From contig JAQGDQ010000511.1 of assembly GCA_030141605.1 (NCBI GenBank), positions 50,001 through 114,000 of the forward strand: a stretch of 64,000 bases of DNA, given 5' to 3'. Under the pieces are notes generated by a model. It saw only the letters and a list, made by a program, of their open reading frames with translations, was not told where the DNA came from and did not search any database. Origin of the DNA: Tubiluchus corallicola (lineage: Eukaryota; Priapulida; Priapulimorpha; Priapulimorphida; Tubiluchidae). The position numbers were made by a program, and so were the translations under genes. This document shows, one piece after another, positions 23,856-36,558 of this stretch; the first letter of the stretch is position 1; each line of letters starts with the position of its first letter.

Positions 23856-24267
23856 CAGGGGCGGAACTAGATGTGGCAAGCAGGGGGGGGCGCAAAAATT
23901 TTCTGGGAGGGCGAGGTATCCGAAGTGGTTAAATAATGGTTAAGCCAATTTTTAACACCTTTTATACTGCATGCAGGCCTATAATTAGCGGACAGAGCAA
24001 TAATGAGAAAATTAACTCTCAGTTAACCTAACGTTATTAACGTGCATCTAACTAAATTGTTATTTACAGAAATTTATCACACACAAGTTTTAAGAAAATA
24101 ATACACTGAAGCTACCAAACATTTTTTTTACCTAATTCTAATTCATATTGAAAATGATTACATGCGAACTGCAATTTTCACTGCAAAAAATTATTTGTCC
24201 GATTTTGCAGGAGGGGCGCAAATTTTGACAGGGGGCGCCCCCCTCGCTCCCCCTAGTTCCGCCCCTG
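23856..24267. mobile_element. Short hAT element (412 bp) with 8-bp target duplication
   Basis: The ends are CAGGGGCGGAACTAGA and, in reverse, CAGGGGCGGAACTAGG. The flanks are GTTTCTCT (23848-23855) and GTTTCTTT (24268-24275), an 8-bp duplication with one mismatch as expected of hAT transposition. Relative to the 704-bp relative at 36559-37262 it lacks an internal 268-bp block, so it is a deletion derivative. No transposase is present. Confidence 0.92.
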
Positions 24268-24639
24268 GTTTCTTTCACAAAACTAGACATGCGCTTAACT
24301 ATGAAAGAAAACACAAAAATAGTTCTCAAAATTCATAATTACCCATCGCTCAAATAAATGATTTGTTCTAATTCAATTCCGTGAAGTTGGGTGGAATTAC
24401 GATGTGTGTTTTTTTCATTGTACAATATCGTCAATGGAGAATAACCGATTTGTTTACGACGTCTGCGGTTGAGTCCGGGTCGGAAATTGAGAATTCCGGC
24501 GAGTGTGAAATCCTGTTTAGGTGATAGATTCGAGTTTAGTGTGTAGCGTGGAGATCACGAGGCACGTGATTTGCAGATCAAGAAACGGATGTAGCCTTCA
24601 ATCCGCCTTCATAATTGTGTCTGAAATTATATATATATA

Positions 24640-24782
24640 TATATATAATATGATACAATAATCACAGATAACATTGCAGTTATTTTGCAAATAAAAAAAC
24701 TGATGATGCTAATAGCGTTATAAATTAAATGTACCTGTGACAAAAAACTGTAATACAAAGAACAGATCGCATGATAAACACA
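24640..24782 (-). repeat. Retroelement 3' segment, inverted copy of 21660-21805
   Basis: Matches the plus-strand copy through the TAATAGCGTTATAAATT and ACAGATAACATTGCAG regions. It is flanked by AT dinucleotide runs on both sides (24629-24647 and 24787-24823). Confidence 0.6.
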
Positions 24783-24799
24783 TAATATATCTATATATA

Positions 24800-25230
24800 T
24801 ATATATGTCTAATATATATATATAATCTTTATTTGCCATTAAAATACATTGATAATCACTGATAAAAACTTTACAGAGATGATCAATCAGTGTTAGTTAA
24901 TAAAAACTTACACTGGTAAAGGCAAATGCGTCAGTGCAATCTAAACTACTGTGCAGTAATGGAAAGTAACGACGAATAAAATCAAACATATTTACAACTA
25001 TGCACAAAAAATGAAAAAAATATGATTTAATTAATATGGCCGTTGATATATGAATTCTGAATTAGTATGTATGTTGTCGCACTGGTGTGATGGTATTTCA
25101 TATCTGGTTAATATTAGCGATTTTAATTTTGTTTTAAATGCCGATAGGGACTTGATTTGTTTAACCTGTAATGGTAGAGAATTCCAAAGTAGAATTGCTT
25201 GTTTGATTACAGAATAAGTTATTGTCATGT
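24800..25230 (-). mobile_element. LINE 3' end, copy 1 (near-identical to 48750-49125)
   Basis: The minus strand encodes KQAILLWNSLPLQVKQIKSL and an FKTKLKSLI helix, then a stop and a 3' UTR ending in AATGGCAAATAAAGATT plus an AT dinucleotide tail. It is nearly identical over about 300 bp to the copy at 48750-49125, so the source was probably active recently. Both are heavily 5'-truncated. Confidence 0.85.
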
Positions 25231-25489
25231 CACTTTGAAGCGAAGCGGAGGGTTCGAACTCGATTCTACCTAATTATCAACACGAATATGATTTTTAATT
25301 AGAAAAATTTGCTATATAATAAAAAATCCTGTACTAAACTAAAGAAAAGTAAAAATTGTTTTAAAGTAAAGTAGAGAATCTATGCAATTGTTCATGAAGA
25401 AGTGTGTCTAGATTATGACAAATTTTTAACTAAGCCAATTGTCAACAAAACCAGAAGTAACCATTCGCTCAAATTGTTTGTTAGACGTA

Positions 25490-25790
25490 CTAAGAGAAAA
25501 AAGCTTTTGGTGAGTTTTTCTGGAACAAGGTTGTCCCTGTCTGGAATAGCTTACCCGCACAAATAAACGGATTTCCACTTGTAACAGCGCAGACTACAAA
25601 ACTTGTTAAAACTAGATCAAATGCTGTGGACTTAAATAAATTTTTACTTTTTGAAAGGCGCTTAGAAGCAGGTAATTTAGATTCTGAGCTTCTCTCCCAC
25701 ATCACTGATTTCATGATTTTTTATCTAAACATTTTTTTAACTTTTGTTTATGTGTGATGTGAAATAAATTAAATTAAATTAAATGCGCCT
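25490..25790 (+). mobile_element. LINE 3' end, WNSLP type
   Basis: The plus strand reads FFWNKVVPVWNSLPAQINGF and then an amphipathic C-terminal helix, terminating near 25720. Next come an AATAAA signal and AAATT pentamer repeats (25767-25784), which form the tail. Confidence 0.75.
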
Positions 25791-25900
25791 GAGCATTAAT
25801 GCTTTAAAACCGTGAAAATGTTAATGTGAATTTTCTTAATTCACGACTGAAGATTCACTGACTTACCAACCAAGTGTTTAACCCAATGACTGCCAATGAC

Positions 25901-25938
25901 TATCTATCTGTCTGTCTGTCTGTCTGTCTGTCTGTTTA

Positions 25939-26031
<93 letters not shown>

Positions 26032-26037
26032 ATGTCG

Positions 26038-26097
<60 letters not shown>

Positions 26098-26110
26098 GCC
26101 TGTCTGTCTT
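25901..26110. repeat. (CTGT)n microsatellite
   Basis: About 210 bp of tetranucleotide repeat with rare variants. All frames are open, giving periodic LSVC or RQTD peptides that are not genes. Confidence 0.97.
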
Positions 26111-26483
26111 TTCTCTTGTCTATTGTGTGATTTTTTTGTTTACGTGTTAACGCAGTTTGTGGCACAAAATGCAATGTGGTCAAACGTTTAGATTATTATG
26201 ACCTTGATCAAAAGTATTTTAAAACTGTTAAGTTATATGCACCTCTGTAACTGTAGATACGCAATTTTCCTCAGCAACCGTTTAGACCGGTTTGTCTAGC
26301 ACCCCCGGCACATGGATTATTAATAACTTAGTCTAAAAATAAAAATAATAAGTCTACATGTACAGTGCGATTACGGTTAAGCGTACAACTAATGGATTAA
26401 TTTATTTTTAGCTATAAATAATTTCTGTCATAATTTGTTGATTCTGCAATTTTAACTAATCGGATGCTTGTTTCATCATCAAT
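26111..26483. other. No feature seen
   Basis: AT-rich sequence between a microsatellite and a dispersed repeat. Confidence 0.3.
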
Positions 26484-26600
26484 CATCCAATGAATCACAC
26501 GTCCAGTGACATGATTCTGCTCACCTCTCTATGCCAGGGCTCCCTACACGCTGCAATGCCCCAAGTGCATTTATCTCTATGGATCAATGCTGAAGTGTTT
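26484..26600. repeat. Dispersed repeat, copy 2 (partner at 9524-9650)
   Basis: Same orientation as copy 1 and similar throughout, with small differences such as CTCTCTATGCCAGGGC against CTCCCTATGCCAAGAC. Confidence 0.75.
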
Positions 26601-27475
26601 AAATCTTTTTTGATGTTTGTTTGATGCGCCGTGACAGCACCAGAAACGTTTTTTCTCCTTGCCAACAGATGGCGCCACATATAAGGCAAGAGCACGGAGC
26701 ATGCAAGCTTTTTTAGCTGTCGTTCGATTCAAGCTAATAGTTCAAGTAATTCCCCATTCAGATAGCATTCAAACAATTCACATGTTAACTACTAATTATC
26801 GATTTTAAGTTTTTAACCAAACCAATGATTACAAGTGAATGAAGAAAAATCGATGATCTTTGCAATGAGGCAGAAATTCTGTACGTACATCAATGAAATT
26901 AGTACCAAGTATACAATCCAAGATTCATTCTAGGGTACCATGTAAGATATATGTAAATGTAATATGTTTTCAAATTTCCTCATGAAACACACATTTTCTT
27001 TATTTTTTCATAATTTGCTACAGCACATTATTATGAGGAATTTTTGAAGGTAAATTGCTAAGACATCAGGATAGGTAGAACACAGGTGAGTTTATTTATA
27101 AATCATTAATAACACATGCTTATCCAATCTCTGACAGCTGACAACTGATCAGGTAAGTTTTCTATGAAGCAAGGAAGCCAGCAATTCTATGAAAAGTAAA
27201 TGTTATGCATACTAGTTCAAGGATGAAAGTTTAGACTGTATATGAAGAAATAGACTTATTTTACAGCTGAAATTTCTTGTGTGGGATGTAATTTTAATGT
27301 TTTAACCAGAGAGTGTAATAATATAACATAATAAAACAAAATAATGACATATGACATAATAAATAAAAAATAATGACATACAACATAATAAAAAATAAAA
27401 TCACGAAATCGTGAACTTAACGACAATTATATGTGTGGTATAAATCAGTCCAGAACATAAATCGTCTTATATATG
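26601..27475. other. No gene seen; small AATGACATA repeats
   Basis: Near 27310-27395 there are irregular ACATAATAAAA/AATGACATA repeats. Nothing else was recognised. Confidence 0.35.
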
Positions 27476-27479
27476 TCAA

Positions 27480-27605
27480 ATGTTTGAGAAGAGAGACACG
27501 GTATATTCTTTAAAAGGCGAGTTAAACTTAAAAATTCATTCAGGCAAAACTACAAGAAATGGATTAAATTCATTATATGTGAGGGATCCATGGAATGATC
27601 TAAAT
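27480..27605 (+). mobile_element. Short LINE C-terminal remnant
   Basis: Encodes KTTRNGLNSLYVRDPWNDLND, resembling the V-R-A-P-LWN-LP block of ORF2 C-termini. It runs directly into the following tetranucleotide array, as tails of such elements often do. Confidence 0.4.
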
Positions 27606-27631
27606 GATATTAGAGCTTGCTGTTTTCTCAG

Positions 27632-27731
27632 ATAGATAGATAGATGGCTGGATGGATGGATGGATGGATGGATGGATGGATGGACGGAGGGACGGACGGA
27701 CGGACGGACGGACGGACGGACGGACGGACGG

Positions 27732-27784
<53 letters not shown>

Positions 27785-27795
27785 TAGATAGATAT
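27632..27795. repeat. Compound GATA/GATG/GACG/GACA microsatellite
   Basis: Ordered blocks: GATA, then GATG (27650-27683), GACG (27684-27733), GACA (27734-27783) and GATA again. Each block differs by one substitution from its neighbour, a record of successive mutation and expansion. Confidence 0.95.
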
Positions 27796-28394
27796 TTTAT
27801 TTCTGAAAATCACATTTCCAACACGAAAATTACAAACTTGATGGTTTTATCAGCGGGCAGAGCTCAGGTAATGATTTCCAGATCATACTAACAATTTGAC
27901 TCAACATAGCTGCACAAGGTATACATACAGATATACAATTTAGTTGAAAACTCCATGAAGCGAAAAAACTATTTCCTAAGCATTTGTACGCATGTGATAA
28001 ACAAATATTTTACCTATATGATAATCATGGTAAAGTAAAAAAAATTTAGAAGCGTTTTCTTGTAAATATATATGCGAAATTGAATTATATTTTTTTAACA
28101 AAAGCGAAGTTCTGAAATTAATGTAACTCCCAAATAAGCTTTTATTTACTGTCGTAATTTGTGGTTGTTATTTGCAGTGCCTATTTCAGCCTAAGCGAGG
28201 CCCGGGGAAGTGGGGCATATGAGGCCCCATCGGGGGTCGCTACCATGGTTGGCGCCCAGAAATTTTTTGAACTGCTAGAACGCCGGAGAAGCATTTTCGA
28301 AAAGAAAATATGGAGTTATGCAGTTGTTAAAGGAAAGAACAATTGAAAGAAAAACTGCTTTATTCTCAAGACCAGTCCTTAATACTTGTCAATA
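27796..28394. other. No gene; GC-rich patch at 28190-28260
   Basis: A short G/C-rich segment (AGGCCCGGGGAAGTGGGGC and neighbours) stands out in otherwise AT-rich DNA. It could be the end of an unrecognised DNA transposon. Confidence 0.3.
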
Positions 28395-28400
28395 CTGGCG

Positions 28401-28890
<490 letters not shown>

Positions 28891-29139
28891 GGTATGGAGA
28901 ACACGGGAGGTAGTTATTTGTCCCTATAATGTACCACATTCATGAATGATTTTTGAGAGAGGAGGCACTATGTTAACATAAAGCAAAACAATGTTACCTA
29001 GACGAGAGGCCCAGGAGAAGTTCCCCCCCCCCTGAAATAGGTCCTGGTTATTTGTGTTAACACCGCGTTTTAACCGGAATTATAACACAACCTTTACGCG
29101 ACAACCGTTATAATTATACATGACATTTCGTTAAAGGAA

Positions 29140-29570
29140 AAGGTAAGACAACTTAGCTTATTTCAATATTCGCGAAAAATGTCGAAAGGATTTAGTAATA
29201 AAAGTGTGATAAGTGTCTCGTGTAATTAGTAACATAATTTTAAAGTAGCTGTCATTTCAAACTTTCGTCAAAACTATAATATTTTTTATAAAAAATATAT
29301 AATTTTGTAATATTTTTGTGTGAACGTTGGGTAAGCTGCAGAAATTTGAATTAGTTTCAGCATCGCGTGATTAAGGAAAGCGACGATGCGCTTACGGAAA
29401 GTCACGAAGTCCATCAGTTACGTCATAATTTTCAAATGAATGGCGGCCCTGAAAATTTCTTTACAGTTGTAATATATTTTAAATTTATGTGTTATTATGG
29501 ACAGTTTTTTGCATTTTTTATTGTTTATTTTTTTCTAAGTTTAAGAGATAACAGTAAAATGAACCCAACA
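29140..29570 (+). repeat. Dispersed repeat R1, copy 2
   Basis: Partner of 13040-13560. It retains the shared right edge TCTAAGTTTAAGAGATAACAG. Confidence 0.75.
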
Positions 29571-29706
29571 TTCTTTCGTGCTCTTCCTGTCAGCTGTAGT
29601 AAAGTCAGCCTAGTAACGGAAGTATCTAAACAAACTCTCGATTTAATCTGGTTATACCGGAAACAGTGAACATAAAATTGGCCCTTAAACAGAACAAAAT
29701 ACATCA

Positions 29707-30196
29707 CAGTGGTGGCTCGTGTATAGGCACTGTAGGACTGCAGTATCCCCCAGTTTCACTCGATAAGTCCTGTTCTTTACCTCTTTACTTCTTTGGTACA
29801 GAACCAGAGCACGTGACTGTTTGCTTCACAGCCCAGCACAGTGTGATTGGCTGCTGTGCGCATGCGGCCATGCGCACATGCTGAGCCCAGATAGAAAAAG
29901 TACTGTCCCTCACACAGTTTGTTGTCAGTTTTCACCTGCTTTACCGTGAATGGTTCAAGCTTGTAGAAACTTTAGCGATAATCTAGGCTATGCGTAAGCA
30001 AAAAAAAATTTTGTTCAGGATTTTATCAAGTATGCATATAAACTTTCCTATGTTTGTTTACTAAAAATGACAAAACTAAAATTAAATCTGTTTGTTTCGT
30101 TTTTCACAGTATTAAAACTATTAGTAATTTTCTGAGGCAGCACCCCACCCCCCACTACCCCACCACCCCACAGATTTTAGCTACGACCCACCACCG
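29707..30196. mobile_element. hAT-like MITE, copy 1 (partner at 59395-59783)
   Basis: The left end is CAGTGGTGGCTCGTG. The right end, read in reverse, is CGGTGGTGGGTCGTAGC. The interior resembles 59395-59783, including TGAGCCCAGATAGAAAAAGT-type sequence and GATTTTATCAAGT. CAGTGG termini suggest hAT, but no matching 8-bp flanks were found here. Confidence 0.65.
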
Positions 30197-30476
30197 TAGG
30201 TATGAAGGTAAACAAATCTAGCATATATCAGTAGCAGAGAAGGTCACAACAATTTTTACTAAGACTGCCGCTGGGTAAATATGATAGAATAACAGAAGCC
30301 AGCGCAGTTTATTTATTGTTAAGTAGAGGCAGTATCGTGAAGAGGGTGCGATGGCCCTCCTAGGCGTCCATATCGTGAGAGGCATCCCATCAAAGACGCT
30401 GCTTTGCAATTACAGTAAAAATAATTCGTTGTTTAGTGGATAATTCTTTGTATTGGTTGTTTGAAGCTGATTATTG

Positions 30477-30860
30477 GTGTTTTAGGGATGGCAAAGCTAT
30501 GAAGAGTCTGATTATAAAACTACACGTTTATTAAACATCAAACACAATAAATATAACAGATAGTAATGCCAAGGCCCCTGATCTAGCTTGCTCTCCTTCA
30601 GCTCCCAGACTCAATCCCCTGAGCTGGGCGCATCACAAGGCTTATATCTCATGCTCCGAGCTTCGACGCTTCGTTTCTGAATCACTTACTCACGTGACAC
30701 CACTCCTTAACTGGCTTCATACCAGCATTCATCAACATAATTATCTATCCTAATCTAATGCTTTTAACAGAGTTTAACAAGTTCTCTTTACTGATTGACT
30801 ACTGTGCGAATGTTGCTAATTCTCATGATATCATGTTTACTACAACCACGACCAAACACA
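30477..30860 (-). mobile_element. LTR-like sequence (candidate)
   Basis: Read on the minus strand, a TATA-like GAGATATAAGCC near 30650 is followed about 120 bp later by AATAAACGTG near 30530, the promoter-plus-polyadenylation layout of a retroviral-type LTR. Left TGTTT and right AAACA edges are possible, but no target duplication was found. The boundaries are guesses. Confidence 0.35.
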
Positions 30861-31370
30861 TGCTTATAAATTGTAAATTGTGAAAACCCTGGATTTGGGC
30901 TACATTTTGGCTTAATAATTTTCTACTTAAATATTGTAATTCTTATGATTATTTAGGTTAATGTATTCACTAGTGATTTGCGTGATGATGAGGCTATGAA
31001 AATGCAGTCAAAAGGTCATTAAAAGGTCAAATATTTTATTAGTTAAGTTCCCTAAATGTTGTGTAAATGCGAAAATAATCTTGTTTAGTTCAAATCGTAT
31101 GAGTGTCAATTTTGCGCATGCGCCCTATGGTGCAACTTTTTCTAATACAAGTAAATTTTTTTAAAGGTGGTTGACAATAATGCATTTCATAGGCACTTTA
31201 ACATTTTGGGAATATGCAGCATAAGTGAAAAAATTGTAAATTTTAATATTACTAACTATGATGTTATTGCACGAAACATAACAGGATCCTTTATTATATG
31301 GACTAAGAGAACTACCTAATAATGTAATTGATAAATTGTATGTTTACTCTGCATATCACAATACAGTTAT

Positions 31371-32352
<982 letters not shown>

Positions 32353-32358
32353 ACGTGA

Positions 32359-32421
32359 TGACACACACACACACACCCACACCCCCACACACCCAGACAC
32401 GCACGCACGCACGCACGCACG

Positions 32422-32453
<32 letters not shown>

Positions 32454-32456
32454 CAC
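32359..32456. repeat. Compound (CA)n, (CACG)n, (CG)n microsatellite
   Basis: CA runs flank a central CACG and CGCG block (32398-32430). The alternating purine-pyrimidine tract could form Z-DNA; this is inference from composition. Confidence 0.95.
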
Positions 32457-32989
32457 ACAGCCTATACCCTAGGACCCCAAAGTTTGAGGAAAATGTGTAT
32501 ACTTTTATATTCATGTAGAGGGCGCATTTTATAACACGCCACAGTCAGTTACTTATCACTTCTTGTATATAAGTGTCACGTAACGAACAGGTGGAAGGTA
32601 CTACACTGTGATCAGGCTTGATCTGGTTTAGTGGACTAAATTTTGTTATCACAAGGCAGTTTATAAGGCGTTACAATATTGTCGTGTTGTGTGTTCAGAA
32701 AGCTCATGATTTGGGGAAAATAATGTATGTATATTCCTTTAGTTAGTTAAATTACAAATTAGTTAAAAATTACAGCAAAGCTGTAGTGTAAAAACTGCTA
32801 AATTGTGTACAATTATTGATCTTTTGGTTATAGGTATAAAGTTTTTATTGTTTAGATGGGATGACGTTTTTTTGGGAATAAAAGACAAGCAAAATTTATT
32901 AATCGAGGCCCAAACAAATAATATTATATTAGGTACATCTTAGAAACATTTATTGGAAATAGAGAGGCAGTGATATGTAATCAAGCAGA
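32457..32989. other. No feature seen
   Basis: AT-rich sequence without a recognised element. Confidence 0.3.
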
Positions 32990-33159
32990 AAACCTTCACT
33001 GGGAAAATGTACCGATGGCGAAGTACATACGGACAAAATGTGTCACTGGCGAAATGTAGCCTTAGCGAAATGAAATATTTAATAAATAGAAAAGTGACAC
33101 GAAATGTGTAGTGATGAAATGTACCACTGGCAAAATGTACCACTGGCAAAATGTACAAT
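32990..33159 (+). repeat. Degenerate ACTGGCAAAATGTACC repeats, left block
   Basis: About eight irregular copies of a unit near ACTGGCRAAATGTACC, with spacing of roughly 19-20 bp. The last two copies (33121-33156) are nearly perfect. The same unit in the same orientation recurs at 34135-34365. A solo LTR is inserted at the right edge. Confidence 0.75.
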
Positions 33160-33396
33160 TGTTGTGTTTTGTTTCTCTCGGAAGGCTCGTAGAGAAAACC
33201 AGAAAACACTTCATCAAATTAAACTAGTTTATTAAACGAGAATTTTACAACACAAAAGTATGAAGGAACGCGAAATGTTTACAGTAAACGTGAAAATCTG
33301 GAAAACGTTTAAGTGTATCTGAAAATACAAGTATACAAGAGAATGTGTAAGTGGCGTCCGTGTGAATCTGCGTGTGTCTCTCAGCTGCTTGCTTCG

Positions 33397-33406
33397 CCTT
33401 ATATAG
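33397..33406 (-). promoter_or_regulatory. TATA box of the solo LTR
   Basis: CTATATAAGG on the minus strand, placing the predicted start near 33370. That is about 140 bp upstream of the AATAAA signal at 33228-33233. Confidence 0.7.
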
Positions 33407-33414
33407 CGCGCCCA

Positions 33415-33482
33415 AGAAGCTTCCAGAAGTTTTGTTCCAGAACATTCCATGCGGTAAGACGATCATTCCAACGGAACATTCT
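33415..33482 (-). promoter_or_regulatory. Cluster of heat-shock elements in the LTR
   Basis: Two perfect three-unit heat-shock elements (alternating nGAAn and nTTCn pentamers) lie at 33415-33429 (minus strand CTTCTGGAAGCTTCT) and 33434-33448 (GGAATGTTCTGGAAC). A two-unit site lies at 33473-33482 (AGAATGTTCC). They sit 9 to 85 bp upstream of the TATA box, as in hsp70-type promoters. HSF binding is inferred from the consensus. Confidence 0.8.
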
Positions 33483-33639
33483 ACAATGTTCCATGTAATT
33501 CTAATAGATGCCAGCCATCTCCACAACAAGAATACACTTTGCCAATGGTAAATTTTGGCAGCATTTTGGTCGTAATGCCTTTATACAATGTCAATACATA
33601 CGTTTGTCGTACTTATTTCACTCTAACTAGATTGATAGA

Positions 33640-33900
33640 TTGTAGAGATTTGGAACTCATTGCCTGCATATTTTGATGGTGCACCCCTCGTAACTGCACA
33701 AAAAATTAAGTTATTTAAAAGCCACTTATACAAAATTAACTTGCCATAAATTCTTTGTACACAATACACGCACGTAAGCAGTTAATCTCTTTGTGTCTTT
33801 ACCACAGTAGATATTGCGTTTGTATGTTTTTTTCCAACGTGTTCTACATATATTGTTTTTGCTGTAGACTGTATTTTACTAATGTGAATAAAATAAATAA
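33640..33900 (+). mobile_element. LINE 3' end (same family as 43380-44090)
   Basis: Encodes WNSLPAYFDGAPLVTAQKI, then FKSHLYKINLP and a stop, then a 3' UTR ending AATAAAATAAATAAAAAT. It corresponds closely to the minus-strand copy at 43380-44090 (WNSLPAYVDGAPLVIAQNI). Confidence 0.8.
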
Positions 33901-34134
33901 AAATAAGATTATACAGTTATAGATAATATGTGCTTCAACACTGTACTTTTTCCAAGCAGCACGATCAATGCGTTTACTAACTGTATTAACAATTACCAAG
34001 CAGCAAAAAAAAAGAAAAAAAATTCTAAGTGGAAGGCTTTTCAAATTTTGTGTAAATCTTTGTCTGACTTTTAAAGTTCTAAAATGCTGTCTTGGTAATT
34101 GACAAAAGCACTGTCATTACTCCAGTAGTAAAGA

Positions 34135-34365
34135 ATTCTTACTGGCTAAATGAACTTGGGCAAAATGTGCACTGGCTAAATGAACTTGGGCAAAGTGTGC
34201 ACTGGCTAAATGAACTTGGGCAAAGTGTGCCCTGGCGAAATGTACCGCTGGCAAAATCGAAATGGGCAACCGGAGAAATGTCTTACTGGCAGAATCGTAC
34301 AACTGGCGAAATGTACACTGGTGGAACAGGTAGCTGACGAGTTGTGTTACTGGCAAAATGACGTA
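34135..34365 (+). repeat. Degenerate ACTGGC(A/G)AAATGTAC repeats, right block
   Basis: It starts with three near-perfect 30-bp units (ACTGGCTAAATGAACTTGGG) at 34141-34229, followed by irregular copies of the unit seen at 32990-33159. The two blocks are separated by the solo LTR, a LINE end and about 230 bp of other sequence. Confidence 0.75.
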
Positions 34366-35633
34366 CCTTCCATGGATACAACCATACTCATGCGCACTGA
34401 TACGATTTAAATCAGAAATTTTTGAAGCGTTTTTAAAAGCTGGCATAAACCAGATATTATCACTCTTTTAATTCGAAATATATTTAGGTAATTTGGACAA
34501 CAAAAATTTCTGCTTATAGTTAAAACATCACGACTTTATTAAAACTTTTAATTTACACTGTTAAAAATAGTTTAACTTACATGTCAAACGTTTGGACAGA
34601 CCCACTGCTGTCATAAATTTCTACAAACATACAACCAATTGTACGGGCAGAGCCTACAGTATAGAACATTATATACTAATTGCGTATCTAATGAATAAGC
34701 AGACCAGCAGAAAAGAAATACACAATTCTTATTAAAAATCTGCTTTTTCTCGTTTTGTATAACAAAGTAATACCGCATCAATAATTTTTAATCTGTATCT
34801 GGAATTATTTTTTGGTAGATTAATTGTTTACACGTAGGTAAAAAGTTGGTTGTAGAATAGTTTATCAAGTATTTTAGTTAAGCCCTGGACGACAGAAAAG
34901 GATTGATGCTTACATTTCTTATTACTTCATCCGTTGTGCCTCTGAATTTCAAATAATAGCTATAATCCATTCTCTGCATCACCTACAAATGATTATAGTT
35001 ACAATTCTATAAAAGTTATAGATAAATTTGTCTAAAAATTGACTTATTATAAGTACATTTTTCACGTTTGAGCAAGTCTGTGTACCAGAATTTAGATCTC
35101 ATGAGGGTTCAAAATACCCTTAAACACATGAAAATGCTTTGCTGGTCCAGGGATCCGTCACGGAACCCGTGGGGGATTTTATAGCGCTCCCCCAGGCCCC
35201 CCTAGCTGGTTGCGTGCGTTGTTCCACCACCCACTTGCACGCCACTGGTTTGACATGACCTTTCAACTATGTATATTAAAAGTTCTTAACAAAGTTCTGG
35301 TGTTTTAGCTATTAATGTTTTTTAAGTGGCTGCAATAAAGAAATCGACTTATTTGTAATGTTTGAGAATTATTAGTGATGCTGGACTCGAATGGTGGGAA
35401 AGAACCTACATAGAGTAATAGAACGTTTGAACTAAATACTAAAACCTGACCTAATTTTGACCTAAGAGGAAGAGCAAGCGAAAATGTTGGTATTAAAAGT
35501 CATTTTGAGCCAGAAACCTTTGAACATTTGGACTACACATTTCTTATGAAAAAGTTTCTCAATATTTTAACGATTAGTTACGCGATTTCAGCGACTGGAA
35601 GTGGATTGGTAATTTTTTTGTTTGTTTGTTTAA
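34366..35633. other. No gene; possible hAT terminus near 35150-35249
   Basis: A GC-rich stretch ends with GTTCCACCACCCACTTGCAC followed by GCCACTGG. Its reverse begins CAGTGGCGTGCAAG, typical of a hAT end, but the opposite end was not found. The remainder is featureless. Confidence 0.35.
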
Positions 35634-35714
35634 AGGTACGACTCCATGTGTACGTAATGCGTAATCAGTAACGCGTGATGAGTGATAAGTAATGCGAACA
35701 CAACAGTAAGTATT

Positions 35715-36430
35715 TTAACACGTAGAAGAGTTTCCACGTATACGTAATGCGTAATCCGTAATGCATGATGCGTGATTCGTAATGCGTAATCCGTAATGAG
35801 TGATGCGTGATTCGTAATGCGTACAAACCAGTTTGTATTTAAACATGTAGAAGAGTTTCCACGTATACGTAATGCGTAATCCGTAATGAGTGATGCGTGA
35901 TTCGTAATGCGTGCACGCCAGTTTGTATTTAAACATGTAGAAGAGTTTCCACGTATACGTAATGCGTAATCCGTAATGAGTGATGCGTGATTCGTAATGC
36001 GTGCACACCAGTTTGTATTTAAACATGTAGAAGAGTTTCCACGTATACGTAATGCGTAATCCGTAATGAGTGATGCGTGATTCGTAATGCGTGCACACCA
36101 GTTTGTATTTAAACATGTAGAAGAGTTTCCAAGCATACGTAATGCGTAATCCGTAATGAGTGATGCGTGATTCGTAATGCGTGCACGCCAGTTTGTATTT
36201 AAACATGTAGAAGAGTTTCCACATATACGTAATGCGTAATCCGTAATGAGTGATGCGTGATTCGTAATGCGTGCACGCCAGTTTGTATTTAAACATGTAG
36301 AAGAGTTTCTACGTATACGTAATGCGTAATCCGTAATGAGTGATGCGTGATTCGTAATGCGTACACAACAGTTTGTATTTAAACATGTAGAAGAGTTTCC
36401 ACGTATACGTAATGCGTAATCAGCAATGCG
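35715..36430. repeat. 90-bp minisatellite, about 8 copies
   Basis: CCGTAATGAG recurs at 35791, 35881, 35971, 36061, 36151, 36241 and 36331, exactly every 90 bp. Each unit holds a cluster of GTAATGCGTAAT/GTGATGCGTGAT decamers, like those next to the element's inverted ends, plus an AAACATGTAGAAGAGTTTCC spacer. Because 90 is a multiple of 3, long artefactual minus-strand frames of 168 and 193 codons arise. Confidence 0.95.
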
Positions 36431-36558
36431 TTAGGCGTGATCCGTATTCATTCCAACGTGATCGCTGTCGTCCGAATACGCATCGCGCAGCAATACGCAG
36501 ACGAGAAACCGCCATTACCTAAGTGATTATAGCGAGTTTTGAAGCTTCTGGTAACCAG

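Larger units (their letters stand above)
33160..33528 (-). mobile_element. Solo LTR with heat-shock-type promoter (369 bp)
   Basis: The minus-strand sequence begins TGTTGTG and ends CACAACA, perfect 7-bp inverted termini of the TG...CA class. The flanks are AGAAT (33529-33533) and ACAAT (33155-33159), a 5-bp duplication with one mismatch. In order it contains heat-shock elements, a TATA box (33397-33406), a GC-rich spacer and an AATAAA polyadenylation signal (33228-33233). No primer-binding site, gag or pol lies next to it, so the internal region was presumably lost by LTR-LTR recombination. The retrotransposon superfamily cannot be decided from the LTR alone. Confidence 0.78.

Noticed and set aside
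35630-36296. Minus-strand frames of 168 and 193 codons with regular 30-residue repeats
   Set aside because: The 90-bp minisatellite is a multiple of three and lacks stops in two frames; the DNA structure (a transposon interior) explains it.
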